A stretch of 64,000 bases of DNA. It comes from CAYZWU01 sp964482235 (GTDB lineage: Bacteria; Planctomycetota; B15-G4; CAYZWU01). The notes below the pieces were generated by a model. That model searched no databases. It was not told the DNA's origin and saw only the letters and a program-made list of their open reading frames with translations. Location of the stretch: assembly GCA_964482235.1 (NCBI GenBank), contig CAYZWU010000003.1, positions 143,070 through 207,069 on the forward strand. The letters are read 5' to 3'. Positions 48,408 through 57,250 of the stretch are shown piece after piece. Each line of letters starts with the position of its first letter. The stretch's first letter is position 1. The position numbers and the translations under genes were made by a program.

Positions 48408-49073
48408 TCATGACCAGAAGCCGCGCCTCAACTTTCTCACCAGGTCGCGGAACGGCCAGAGACGGCTGATCCTCCTTTCACGTCGTGCCGCTTTCGCCTC
48501 GATCGGGGTCAGAAGCGCCGGTGCATACTTGGCCTTGAACTTGAGCAGACCGGCCCTGTCCCTGCCCTTGAGAAAGGGGAAGAAGAGATTTCCCGGAAAC
48601 CAGGCAGGAATATGGAGAGCCGATTCGAAATCGATGACAGCGGATCTCCCGTCGGGCCGCACGATCACGTTCCGCTTCTGCTTGAGATCGAGATGAACCA
48701 CCCGCCGTTCGTGAAGGGATTCGAGAACATCGGTCAGGGTGGCCAGCGCTCTCTCGAGACGGGACTGATCGAGAGAGCGCGCCATGGTCTCGCCCTCGAC
48801 GAACTCCATGGCGAAGGCGTTTCGATCGATCCGCCCCCGAAAAGCCGGAACTCCGTCTACTCCTTCGAGACGGCGATAGATGCCGATCTCCCTCTTCTGG
48901 ACCCGGCGGCCGAAAAAAGAACGCAGGAGGGGGGACATGCAGGAGCAGTCCTTCACGACAACGGCGTCCTCGGAAAGACGGTAGAGTGCCACCTCGGCCC
49001 GGCTCGCCGTGCCGGCACGGAGGACCTTCTTCTCCATCCTGTCCAGCCTGGCCCTGTCGATCGCCGGTCCCAT
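48408..49073 (-). CDS. small protein-kinase-fold protein (Kdo/RIO kinase-like)
   Basis: This 221-residue kinase-like protein shows VVVKDCSCMSPLLRSFFGRR in the lysine region, FAMEFVEGETM in the hinge, a catalytic loop VVHLDLKQKRNVIV and the metal site VIDFESA (DFE in place of DFG). It resembles compact lipopolysaccharide (Kdo/heptose) kinases and RIO-type kinases. The Lys and two Asp are present, so activity is likely, but the substrate is unknown. ATG at 49073 is chosen because upstream frame content is non-family. It lies 47 bases after the methyltransferase gene. Confidence 0.75.
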   Translation of the reverse strand: MGPAIDRARLDRMEKKVLRAGTASRAEVALYRLSEDAVVVKDCSCMSPLLRSFFGRRVQKREIGIYRRLEGVDGVPAFRGRIDRNAFAMEFVEGETMARSLDQSRLERALATLTDVLESLHERRVVHLDLKQKRNVIVRPDGRSAVIDFESALHIPAWFPGNLFFPFLKGRDRAGLLKFKAKYAPALLTPIEAKAARRERRISRLWPFRDLVRKLRRGFWS

Positions 49074-49120
49074 TCCATCACCTGTCCAGGCGTTTTGCCG
49101 GGACTGTCCTGCACTTGGGA

Positions 49121-49684
49121 TCAAACATAGAACCTGATGAAGATCACGGCGCTGCCCGCGAGAACGAAGAACAGGATGCCCCACTCCGAGTTTTCCGTGA
49201 GCAGGGCCGGATCCCACTTCTGCGAAGCGTTTCCGAACCGGGTGAGTCGGGGGATGAAGTTCGGCACGTTCCTGTCGTACTCGTCGAACTTCTCCCCGAA
49301 CCGCTTTCTCAAGCGCTCCCCCTCGACGCGCACCTTCTTCGGAAAATAGTAGAAGAAGAAGATCGCGAAGAAGACGGGCAGGAAAACGTAGAGGATGTAC
49401 TTCGAGTAGGTGTCCGGATTGGAGGCCTCGAAGCAGAATCCGGTGGTGATGAGGAAGGTCCCCACGTACAGCGGGTTCTTCACGTGGGCGAAGGGACCCG
49501 ACATGATCACCTCCTGGTTCTTGCGGAGGTGGCCGCATCCCCAGATTCGCACCAGTTCGCCGAGAAGAACAAGGGCCAGGCCGATGCTATAGAGTCTTTC
49601 GTGAGGAATGGCGCAGGCCAGGACTCCCAGGGTGCAGATATAAACGACAAACTTTCGAATGGTGATCCTCTTGGACGATCCCAT
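49121..49684 (-). CDS. isoprenylcysteine carboxyl methyltransferase (ICMT)/phospholipid methyltransferase-like membrane protein
   Basis: This 187-residue integral membrane protein has about five hydrophobic segments. MSGPFAHVKNPLYVGTFLI near residue 62 is the family's S-adenosylmethionine-site signature (GP-x4-KNP-x-Y-x-G). YYFPKKVRVEGERLRKRFGE and YDRNVPNFIP follow, as in ICMT-like enzymes. The substrate is unknown; bacterial relatives methylate lipids or isoprenoids. ATG at 49684 follows AAGGGAG. Confidence 0.82.
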   Translation of the reverse strand: MGSSKRITIRKFVVYICTLGVLACAIPHERLYSIGLALVLLGELVRIWGCGHLRKNQEVIMSGPFAHVKNPLYVGTFLITTGFCFEASNPDTYSKYILYVFLPVFFAIFFFYYFPKKVRVEGERLRKRFGEKFDEYDRNVPNFIPRLTRFGNASQKWDPALLTENSEWGILFFVLAGSAVIFIRFYV

Positions 49685-49773
49685 TGTCGACTCCCTTGAA
49701 AACCGGAAACGGGTAGCGGGCCGCTCTCGACCTTTCCATCCGCGGCCTCGCCGTGGAATCCCCTTTAAATTCC

Positions 49774-49801
49774 TTGACATTTATCCCGTCCAGCATAATG
49801 T
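49774..49801 (+). promoter_or_regulatory. candidate sigma-70-type promoter for the lipoprotein-kdsB-pyrG unit
   Basis: A consensus -35 TTGACA (49774-49779) and a moderate -10 TAATGT (49796-49801) are spaced by 16 bases. The predicted start lies about 30 bases before ATG 49838. Confidence 0.42.
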
Positions 49802-49837
49802 TGTTTTTTTTACCGGGCCTTGTCTGGAGAAATTGTC

Positions 49838-50422
49838 ATGCCCCATCCCCACCCGGTCAGTCGCCGAGACTGTAAAACCCCCTTCCCCCTCCTTGCAGCG
49901 CTGCTCATCTGCCTGGCTCCGGCCTGCGCCTCGATCCCCGAGGAGGTGCTGGGAAACGACACCGTGGTGCACCTCGTCCAGTTCGACAAGGACGGGGGGA
50001 TGAACCTCCACATGGTGCTCGTCCACGAACTCCACTCGAAGTGCGACTCCTTGTTGGCGATCGACAATCGCGACCCCGTTCGTTCCACGAAGAAGATACC
50101 GGCCGTCAACTTTGCCGCGCTGATCGACGGGCTCGCCGACCTGGATTATTTCGAGATGGCGATCCGGAACAGAGGCGCCGCATCGGATTCCGATTCCCGG
50201 CTCAGCATCGTCGTGGAAACGCCGGGATGCGACTTCGGGCTCACCAGCAATCCGACCCTGACAGCGGAACAGCGTCAGAACCTCACCGACATGGTCACTC
50301 TCATCATGCGCCACCACTCCGTACCCAACCTGCGCTACAGCGAGAACGTCGATCCCGATCTGTTCAACAAGCAGCAGAAGAAGCTGCAGAATGAAGGTAA
50401 TAGGATAAGGTACAATAAATGA
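49838..50422 (+). CDS. predicted lipoprotein of unknown function
   Basis: This 194-residue protein has a signal peptide ending in a likely lipobox (ALLICLAPACAS). The mature part contains VVHLVQFDKDGGMNLHMVLV and ends in a Lys/Gln-rich tail. I do not recognise a family. ATG 49838 follows GGAGA; the TTG at 49820 is less likely. It shares an ATGA overlap with kdsB, so it may be an envelope protein co-made with Kdo activation. Confidence 0.68.
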   Translation: MPHPHPVSRRDCKTPFPLLAALLICLAPACASIPEEVLGNDTVVHLVQFDKDGGMNLHMVLVHELHSKCDSLLAIDNRDPVRSTKKIPAVNFAALIDGLADLDYFEMAIRNRGAASDSDSRLSIVVETPGCDFGLTSNPTLTAEQRQNLTDMVTLIMRHHSVPNLRYSENVDPDLFNKQQKKLQNEGNRIRYNK

Positions 50423-51156
50423 CTCACTGCGTGGCTCTGATACCGGCACGGTATGGATCCACCCGCCTTCCCGCCAAGGCCCTCCTCAAGGATACGGGGA
50501 AATACCTGATCCAGCACGTTTACGAGAGAGTCTCCATGGCCGCGAAGGTGGCCGATCTCTGCGTGGCTACCGACGACAGGAGGATCGTGGATGCGGTCGA
50601 GGAGTTCGGGGGACGCGCCGTCCTGACATCGCCCGACCATCCATCCGGTACGGACCGTGTGGCCGAGGCCGTGGCCGGATTCGATGCCGGCATCATCCTG
50701 AACGTGCAGGGAGACGAGCCGGAGATCGATCCCCGTCTGCTGGACAGGCTCGTCGCCAGGCTGGAAGAAGAGGACTCCACTTCGCTCTGCACCGCGGCCA
50801 CCCCGATCCGGGAGCTCGCCCAGTACGAGGATCCGGACACGGTGAAGGTCGTGATCGACGAACAGGGGCGGGCTCTCTACTTCTCCCGCGCCCCCGTCCC
50901 CCACGGGCTCGGAACGGGGAGCGGCCCGGCTCCCCTCAAGCATATCGGCGTCTATGCCTTTCGCAGGGAGGCTCTCCTTGCATGCTGCTCCTTCGAGCCG
51001 GCGCCCATCGAGAAGGCCGAGCGTCTCGAACAGCTGCGCTGGCTCTACAACGGAATGAAAATCGAGGTAATCGTGACGGAACATGATTCACAGGGGATCG
51101 ACACGCCAGAGGACTACGCCGCCTTCGTGAAGAAACTTGCCGGAGAAAGATCATGA
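50419..51156 (+). CDS. kdsB: 3-deoxy-manno-octulosonate cytidylyltransferase
   Basis: This 245-residue protein has the nucleotide-binding motif ALIPARYGSTRLPAKAL, then ATDDRRI, the NVQGDEPEI motif and YFSRAPVPHG, followed by HIGVYAFRREALL and GIDTPEDY, all characteristic of KdsB. It makes CMP-Kdo from CTP and Kdo for lipopolysaccharide, which argues for a diderm organism. It overlaps pyrG, the source of CTP, by ATGA, a common kdsB-pyrG arrangement. Confidence 0.94.
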   Translation: MTHCVALIPARYGSTRLPAKALLKDTGKYLIQHVYERVSMAAKVADLCVATDDRRIVDAVEEFGGRAVLTSPDHPSGTDRVAEAVAGFDAGIILNVQGDEPEIDPRLLDRLVARLEEEDSTSLCTAATPIRELAQYEDPDTVKVVIDEQGRALYFSRAPVPHGLGTGSGPAPLKHIGVYAFRREALLACCSFEPAPIEKAERLEQLRWLYNGMKIEVIVTEHDSQGIDTPEDYAAFVKKLAGERS

Positions 51157-52778
51157 CGAAGCACATATTCATCACGGGCGGCGTCGTTTCCTCGCTGGGA
51201 AAGGGCTTGACCACGGCGAGCATCGGGCTCCTTCTGGAGAAGAAGGGGCTGTCGATCCGCGTACAGAAGCTCGATCCCTACATCAACGTCGATCCCGGCA
51301 CGATGAGCCCCTTCCAGCACGGCGAGGTCTACGTGCTCGACGACGGCTCGGAAACCGACCTCGACCTCGGGCACTACGAGCGCTTCACCAACGCGAAGCT
51401 CAGCAGGAACTGCAACTACACCACCGGCAAGATCTACAGCTCCGTCATCCGCAAGGAGCGGCAAGGCGCGTACCTGGGCAAGACCGTTCAGATGATTCCG
51501 CACATCACCGACGAGATCAAGGCGGCGATCCGCTCCGTGGTTTCACCCGACGTGGACGTCGTCCTCACCGAGCTGGGCGGCACGGTGGGCGACATCGAGG
51601 GGCTTCCTTTCCTGGAAGCCTTCCGCCAGTTCCGTCTCGACATGGGCCCGGAGAACGTGCTCTACATCCACCTGACCCTGCTCCCCCACCTGAAAGCCTC
51701 GCAGGAGATGAAGACCAAGCCGACCCAGCAGTCGGTGGGCAAACTGCGCGAGATCGGCATCCAGCCCGACATCCTGATCTGCCGGACCGAGAGATCGATG
51801 ACGCAGGAGATGAGGGAGAAGATCTCCCTCTTCTGCAACGTGGAGCCCGAGGCCGTGATCGAGGAGAAGGATGTGGACCACACGATCTACGAGGTTCCCA
51901 TCGTGCTCAAGGACCAGGGTCTCGACAGGCTGATCGAGAAGAAGCTCGGGCTCTCCCACAAGGAGAACGGCCTCGAGGACTGGCAGGAGATCGTGGAGTT
52001 CATCAAGCACCCCCACGACGAGGTGACCGTCGCAGTGGTGGGAAAATACATTCACCTGCACGATGCCTACAAGTCGATCTACGAGTCCCTGGCGCACGCC
52101 GGCATCACCAACAGGACGGATGTGAAGATCCTGAAGATCGACTCGGAGGCTATCACAGCCGGCACGGCAGACAAGGCGCTGGCCAAGGCCGACGCCATTC
52201 TCGTTCCCGGCGGATTCGGCGAGCGCGGCATCAGCGGCAAGATCGAGTCGGTGCGCATCGCACGCCAGCGAGGCATCCCCTACTTCGGCATCTGCCTCGG
52301 CCTGCACATGGCGGTGATCGAGTTCGCCCGCAATGTCCTCGGCCTGAAGAAGGCGAACTCCACCGAAGTGGACCCGGCAACCCCGGATCCCGTGATCTGC
52401 CTTCTCGACGAGCAGAAAGACATCACCGACAAGGGCGGGACCATGCGGCTCGGAGCCTATCCGTGCCGTCTCGAGCCGGGGCGTGCCCTCGATGCCTACG
52501 GCGCGGCGGAGATCTCGGAGCGCCACCGCCACCGGTACGAATTCAACAACAGCTACCGCGACATTTTAAAGGATGCCGGTCTGGTCCCCACGGGCATCTA
52601 CGAGAAGGATGACCTCGTCGAGATCCTCGAGATCGCCGATCATCCCTGGTTCGTGGCGGTCCAGTTCCACCCGGAGTTCAAGTCGAAGCCGACGTCGGTC
52701 CATCCGCTGTTCCGCGACTTCGTGAAGGCAACCCTGATCAACCGCACCAAGGGAAAGCCTGCAGGCGCACGGGTCTGA
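51153..52778 (+). CDS. pyrG: CTP synthase
   Basis: This 541-residue enzyme has an N-terminal synthase domain with FITGGVVSSLGKGLTTASIG. The C-terminal glutamine amidotransferase domain has the nucleophile Cys in YFGICLGLHM and the catalytic His/Glu in QFHPEFKSKP. It converts UTP, ATP and glutamine to CTP. Its length and motifs are standard. It converges on a lipoprotein gene with 60 bases between stops and no clear terminator. Confidence 0.97.
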   Translation: MTKHIFITGGVVSSLGKGLTTASIGLLLEKKGLSIRVQKLDPYINVDPGTMSPFQHGEVYVLDDGSETDLDLGHYERFTNAKLSRNCNYTTGKIYSSVIRKERQGAYLGKTVQMIPHITDEIKAAIRSVVSPDVDVVLTELGGTVGDIEGLPFLEAFRQFRLDMGPENVLYIHLTLLPHLKASQEMKTKPTQQSVGKLREIGIQPDILICRTERSMTQEMREKISLFCNVEPEAVIEEKDVDHTIYEVPIVLKDQGLDRLIEKKLGLSHKENGLEDWQEIVEFIKHPHDEVTVAVVGKYIHLHDAYKSIYESLAHAGITNRTDVKILKIDSEAITAGTADKALAKADAILVPGGFGERGISGKIESVRIARQRGIPYFGICLGLHMAVIEFARNVLGLKKANSTEVDPATPDPVICLLDEQKDITDKGGTMRLGAYPCRLEPGRALDAYGAAEISERHRHRYEFNNSYRDILKDAGLVPTGIYEKDDLVEILEIADHPWFVAVQFHPEFKSKPTSVHPLFRDFVKATLINRTKGKPAGARV

Positions 52779-52838
52779 ACGCCCCGATCCTGAAAAGTGC
52801 CGCCCCCTGCCACGGCCGATGCCTCTCGGTGCGCCCTC

Positions 52839-53570
52839 TCAGCTCCCGGAAGGCTTCTGCCTCTTCTCCAGCCAGATCTTCCAGAGACGCCTGACCTGGA
52901 CCTGGCTGCTCGTGTGTTCGCCGCGCACCGTGTAGACCGTGTAGCCGAAATCCTCGCCCGAGATGCGCCGAAGAGCCCTGACCGCCCGCCACCGTCTTGT
53001 TGCTTCCCGCGACTGGCACATGGCAACGAGCTCCTCGGGAGTTTTGGAGTAGGCGTCATCATCGAGGAGGTCGAGACCGAAAAGGCCGACAGCGAAATCA
53101 GCGACCTCGGCGAGATCGACGGCCGCGTCGAGACCGAAGAAAAGGAAGTTGAGCGTGAGGCCCACCTCGCAAAATCCCCTGTCCGTGAGGAGGAACTGAT
53201 CGTTGAGATAGGATCGGAATCCCGGCTCCCACGGCCTGGGGTGATGGATGTCCACGAGGGTTTCGCTCTTCCTGTAGAGCTCGTGAAGGTAGAAGGGAGA
53301 GAAGCCCGCTTCCATGCGCGTCTCATCCCAGGCGGCGAAGCTCCCCTCCTTGAGACCTGCCCAGCGGCCGGTGTACGAACCGAATCCCGCCTGGGCGATC
53401 TTGGTGAGGCGCACGTTCAGGGCCACCCCGCTCGACAGGCCGGCACCCGCCTCGACCATCTCCGAGGCATCCTTGAGGCGGTCGCCCAGATAGCCGGCGC
53501 AGCCCTGAAAGGAGAAGAGGAGCAGGACGAGGCAAAGAATTGCCGCCGCACGATTCCGGAATTGAGTCAT
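52839..53570 (-). CDS. predicted lipoprotein of unknown function
   Basis: This 243-residue protein has a signal peptide and lipobox (LLLFSFQGCAG, Cys near residue 24). The body has helical hydrophobic stretches (LNFLFFGLDAAVDLAEVADF) and a HEAT-like or basic tail (SREATRRWRAVRALRRIS). I do not recognise a family. The divergent 277-base spacer to the next gene has no clear promoter. Confidence 0.7.
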   Translation of the reverse strand: MTQFRNRAAAILCLVLLLFSFQGCAGYLGDRLKDASEMVEAGAGLSSGVALNVRLTKIAQAGFGSYTGRWAGLKEGSFAAWDETRMEAGFSPFYLHELYRKSETLVDIHHPRPWEPGFRSYLNDQFLLTDRGFCEVGLTLNFLFFGLDAAVDLAEVADFAVGLFGLDLLDDDAYSKTPEELVAMCQSREATRRWRAVRALRRISGEDFGYTVYTVRGEHTSSQVQVRRLWKIWLEKRQKPSGS

Positions 53571-53847
53571 TTGCGATATCTCAGGTGGGTGCAGCCGTTC
53601 CGGCGCGGCCTTCCCGGGATGAAAGTTCCGCGTCGCGTGTTGTTGCTTCTCGGTTCACAATTACGTCGAGACCATCTATACCAGCAGACCCGTTTTTTTT
53701 TCAAACCTTTTCCCGTTCTCCCGGATATCTCCTGAGTCCATGATGGCGCCGAACCGGGCGAATCGATATATTTCGACCGTCAGAATCGGTAATCATACCG
53801 GTCTGAAGAAGGAGGCATCCGCTGATCAGCTTGTCCGGGAGGAAAAA

Positions 53848-54978
53848 ATGAAGCGCACCGAAAGACCGCGCCGTCACTTCCTTTTCACCGAATCCTTCCC
53901 CTGCAGACTCCTGTCACTGTTAATCCTGCTCCTGCTGGCGACGCCCTGCCCGGGCGCATCGGCAGAGGAGGACGAGAAGGACGGGGACGAATCGACGGAA
54001 ACGGGCAGCGAGCTGCTCACGCCTCTGCTCGGTTGGGGCAGGGAGGACGATCGCCGCTTCCACTACCTGACGCCGATCTACTATCACAGCACCAAAAGCC
54101 GCCACGATTCGAGCACGACGCTCGTCTTCCCCCTTCTCACCGGTTTTTTCGACACGGGGAAGTCCATAACCAGCAACCTCTATCCGGAGGAGAAGGTCAG
54201 GCTCGACGGCGCCGTCAGCCTTCCCCTGCTGGCTTTCTGGGGAAGCCTCGAGGGCGAGTCGTCATCGGGATCGGGATATGCCTCCCCGTATTTTTCGGCA
54301 GTGACGCTCGATCTCTCCTGGGACGGGATCGAGACATCCCGCTCGCGGGCGTCCATCCTGCCGATCCTGCAGTCGTTCCGCCTCGACCTCTACAACCAGG
54401 CGCTGCTGGCGACCGAGAGCGGCGAGTTCTCCCGCTTCAGCGCCCTCTCGCTTCCCGGTCTCGACTTTGATCTCTACGACAGCCGGAATGCCGGCATCGA
54501 AAGCGATTTTTCGTTCATCAACATCTGGGGGATCTCTCTCTACCGGGAGACCACGGACCTGCCCGGCGCAGGCTTCAGTCCCTGGCTCCGCCAGTTCGAG
54601 CCCCTGGAAAGCGTGAGCCGGCACCACCTCCTGGCCGGACTCGGCGTCTCTTCATCGCGTTCCGAGGACCGCCTGAGGGTGCTGGGCATTCTTGCCGACT
54701 CGCGGAGCGGCGCGCCCGTGGACCATACCGGCCTTCTCGATCCGATGATCACCCTGGAGAGGCGGGGCGAGTCCCTGAAAGCCGTCGGCATCGAACCGCT
54801 CTTTCATTACGATTCCGATGCGGGGCTGAGCCTGCCGCTCCTTCTGGCGAATTTCTCGGGCGACGGGATTCGATTCGGCTCGCAGGCCGCCCGCCATCTC
54901 TTCCCGATCCTTCACGGCAACGCGGAGGGAACGCGGTGGGACTTCCTGCTCAACTACGGAACGGTCTACAACCTCTAG
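53848..54978 (+). CDS. exported repeat protein of unknown function, N-terminal part before an in-frame TAG
   Basis: There are 376 residues from ATG 53848 (after GGGAGGAAAAA) to TAG at 54976-54978. A long signal peptide (SLLILLLLATPCPGASA) is followed by beta-rich sequence with many aromatic residues. The same frame stays open for another 300 codons after the TAG with similar composition, so this is probably one 677-residue gene broken by a nonsense change or a sequencing error. It may be an outer-membrane or surface protein; no family is recognised. Confidence 0.65.
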   Translation: MKRTERPRRHFLFTESFPCRLLSLLILLLLATPCPGASAEEDEKDGDESTETGSELLTPLLGWGREDDRRFHYLTPIYYHSTKSRHDSSTTLVFPLLTGFFDTGKSITSNLYPEEKVRLDGAVSLPLLAFWGSLEGESSSGSGYASPYFSAVTLDLSWDGIETSRSRASILPILQSFRLDLYNQALLATESGEFSRFSALSLPGLDFDLYDSRNAGIESDFSFINIWGISLYRETTDLPGAGFSPWLRQFEPLESVSRHHLLAGLGVSSSRSEDRLRVLGILADSRSGAPVDHTGLLDPMITLERRGESLKAVGIEPLFHYDSDAGLSLPLLLANFSGDGIRFGSQAARHLFPILHGNAEGTRWDFLLNYGTVYNL

Positions 54979-55881
54979 GAGTACACGGCCGTCGACCTGA
55001 AGCTTCTCTTCAACTGCCAGGCCCGGGAAGGCCGCGGCAAGGCCTGGGGATTCCTCCCCTTCTTCTTCGGCCACTATCCGGGATACGAGCTGAATCCCGG
55101 CACCCGTTTCGTGCAGCTCGACAACCACGCGGTCAGCTACTGGAACATGGACGGCAGGAAGGGATTCGACCTGCTTCATCCCTTTCTCTTCTCGTGGAAC
55201 AGCAGCGAGAGCAGGTCCGAATGGAGCGCCCTGCTCTTCTTCGGCGCCGAGAGGGACAGGAAGAAGGGCAGCAGGGAGCACGAGATGCTGCTCTACAATT
55301 ACGAGACCACCGAAGCGGGGTACAGGGAACTCGGCCTGCTCCCCCTCGACATCCTCTTCCATTACGAACGCGAACCGTCAGGAGAGATGGAGCACTCGGC
55401 CCTCTGGTCGCTCCTCTACAGCTACAAGTCGCGCCCGGAAGAGAAAGGCGGAAAAACCAAGCTCGCGCTCGGCCCCCTCGGTCTTCTCTACAAGCAGAAG
55501 TCCCGCCAGAGCGGATTCCGGAACAGCACGCTGTTCGGACTGCTTCACTCGTACAAGTCCTCTCCCGACGAGAAGGATCTTGCCATCGGTCCTTTCGGGT
55601 TGGTCTTCAGCCACGAGAGCGATCCCGGGGACCATCTCTCGCACTCGTCGATCTGGTCGCTGCTTTACAGCTACGACAGCTGTCCGGATACGGCGGAGTT
55701 CAGCCTGGGGCCCTTCGGATTCCCCCTATCCCTGACATCGACCGAGGAGAGCTTCAAGATGCGCCTCTGCTGGATCCTCGGATACAGGACCGAGCCGGAC
55801 AGCTTCAAGTTCGACCTCCTGGGAATCCCTCTCCTCAAGTCGTCGACGGAGACTCTGCCCACGCTGCCCCAGGGGGAATAG
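54979..55881 (+). pseudogene. C-terminal continuation of the exported repeat protein after the TAG
   Basis: This is an in-frame continuation of the preceding gene without its own ribosome site; GTG 55111 is the first internal start but lacks a Shine-Dalgarno. It contains three imperfect repeats of about 43 residues built on LYSYKSxPxEK and LGPxGLxxxxES (for example SALWSLLYSYKSRPEEK, LFGLLHSYKSSPDEK and SIWSLLYSYDSCPD), suggesting a repetitive beta structure. It ends in TAG at 55879-55881. Confidence 0.6.
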
Positions 55882-55917
55882 GGAAGCGCACCTTTCGATG
55901 CGGTCGACAGGAGAAGC

Positions 55918-56970
55918 TCACTCCGTCTTTTGGGTGAAGACGAGCGTCACCTCGGCACCCATGGGCGGCGCTTCTTTCGGATTGACATCGAAAAGGGAAT
56001 CATCCACTCCGTCGGCCGTGTTGACGTCGAAGATGGCATTGCCGTACCCGGTCAGGTAGAGGGCCACCACGTTGCGCTCCATGTCGGCCATGTACCGGAC
56101 CACGCGATCGCGCCCCAGCAGAACCCGGGCGAAGCGCGATCCCACGTAGATCCAGCCCACCCTCTTCAGCGACTGGTTGGTGCGGATGTCGAGGATCAGA
56201 TCCTCGAGGGGTTTCGACTTGCCGTCTTCCCACCCTTCGTAGATGACGTCGATGTTCATCAGCGTTCCCTCGGGAGGGACCACCTCGTAGGGACTCGCCT
56301 TGCCCGACTCCACATCCTCGGCAGGAGGAGGCGGGTCCTTCTTCCGGAAGATCACCGTCTTTCCCGGCTCGAGGCCGGTGGCCAGAAGGGCGGCGTTCAG
56401 GTTTGATGGCGTTGCCTTGATCAGGACCATCGCCTCGTGGGTGTTTCCCCCCTCCGACACGACCACGTACTCGATCGGGTATCGCCGCGATTCCTTGTCG
56501 CGGATGATCGCCCCCTTGACGGCGACCTGCTTCTTCTCCAGGTCAACGGTGATCCCCTCTTCCTTGAAGGTCACGAGAAGGTCCTCCCAACCGTCACTGA
56601 TCTCCTTCTTCACGGCTTCGAGCATGGCAGCCGGATCCTCGTCCTCCCCGCCCGGCTCCCCGGGGACCTCCGACTCCACCGGCTCCTCCTCGAACACCTC
56701 GCCCGGCTCGACTGTATCGTCTGCGCCGTGTTCTTCAATCGTCTCTGCGGCGGCATCGGCGACGCTCTTGCCGCCCTCCTCCCCATCGCCCTCTTCGGCC
56801 GCCAACCCGGAACTTTCCTTGGCCGGGCCAGAGCCGTCCCCTTCCCCCACGTTGGACTTCATCACGACCAGCAGGGCGGTGATCAGGATGACGATCATGA
56901 CGCCGCCGATGACGGCAACGAGAAAGAACGGGTTCGTTCCGGCCTGAAAATCGATCTTCTGTCTGGTCAT
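55918..56970 (-). CDS. membrane-anchored acidic protein of unknown function
   Basis: There are 350 residues from ATG 56970 (GGAG before it); an ATG 12 bases upstream is possible. One membrane helix (FFLVAVIGGVMIVILITALLVVM) is followed by an acidic disordered stretch (about 45-115) and a globular domain (about 120-350) with ITVDLEKKQVAVKGAIIRDK, resembling a domain seen in planctomycete-like proteins but not firmly placed. The stop is 37 bases from the convergent repeat protein. Confidence 0.68.
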   Translation of the reverse strand: MTRQKIDFQAGTNPFFLVAVIGGVMIVILITALLVVMKSNVGEGDGSGPAKESSGLAAEEGDGEEGGKSVADAAAETIEEHGADDTVEPGEVFEEEPVESEVPGEPGGEDEDPAAMLEAVKKEISDGWEDLLVTFKEEGITVDLEKKQVAVKGAIIRDKESRRYPIEYVVVSEGGNTHEAMVLIKATPSNLNAALLATGLEPGKTVIFRKKDPPPPAEDVESGKASPYEVVPPEGTLMNIDVIYEGWEDGKSKPLEDLILDIRTNQSLKRVGWIYVGSRFARVLLGRDRVVRYMADMERNVVALYLTGYGNAIFDVNTADGVDDSLFDVNPKEAPPMGAEVTLVFTQKTE

Positions 56971-57204
56971 ACCCGTCTCCATCACAAAGGGCAGGGACAA
57001 GAAAACGAGAACACGGCCTTGGCAGACCGCCACAGCAGAGTAACGGTCAGCATAACCTGCGGTTCTAAGGATATCCTTATTTTATCCACCCTGACGCCGC
57101 AAAAAACTGCGAGCGCAGACGAGCCGGAGTGCATCGGCTGGAGCCTGACGACGGTTCTTTCGCGCCGGAGCGTGGTCGGAAATATCGTGGTCGGTAATGA
57201 GAAA
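56971..57204. promoter_or_regulatory. upstream region of the acidic membrane protein, with a 14-base palindrome
   Basis: TAAGGATATCCTTA at 57066-57079 is a perfect palindrome about 95 bases before the start at 56970 and may be an operator. CGTGGTCGG occurs twice (around 57174 and 57187). No gene is supported. Confidence 0.4.
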
Positions 57205-57226
57205 AACCCCTGGAGATCCAGGGGTT
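57205..57226 (-). terminator. rho-independent terminator of clpC
   Basis: AACCCCTGG-AGAT-CCAGGGGTT forms a perfect nine-pair stem, and the minus-strand transcript continues with TTTTTCTC. It lies 24 bases after the clpC stop. Confidence 0.88.
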
Positions 57227-57250
57227 GCTTCTCTCGCGATGTTTCGAGGA

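Noticed and set aside
48355..48420. Possible tRNA 3' end (TGGCGGAT... with GGTTCGAATTCC on the minus strand)
   Set aside because: The T-stem does not pair, no acceptor or anticodon arm can be drawn, and GGAATTCGAACC is close to a plain palindrome.
54976..54978. TAG as pyrrolysine or a reassigned sense codon
   Set aside because: At least five genes in the window end normally in TAG, including this gene's own terminus, and no pyl genes are present.
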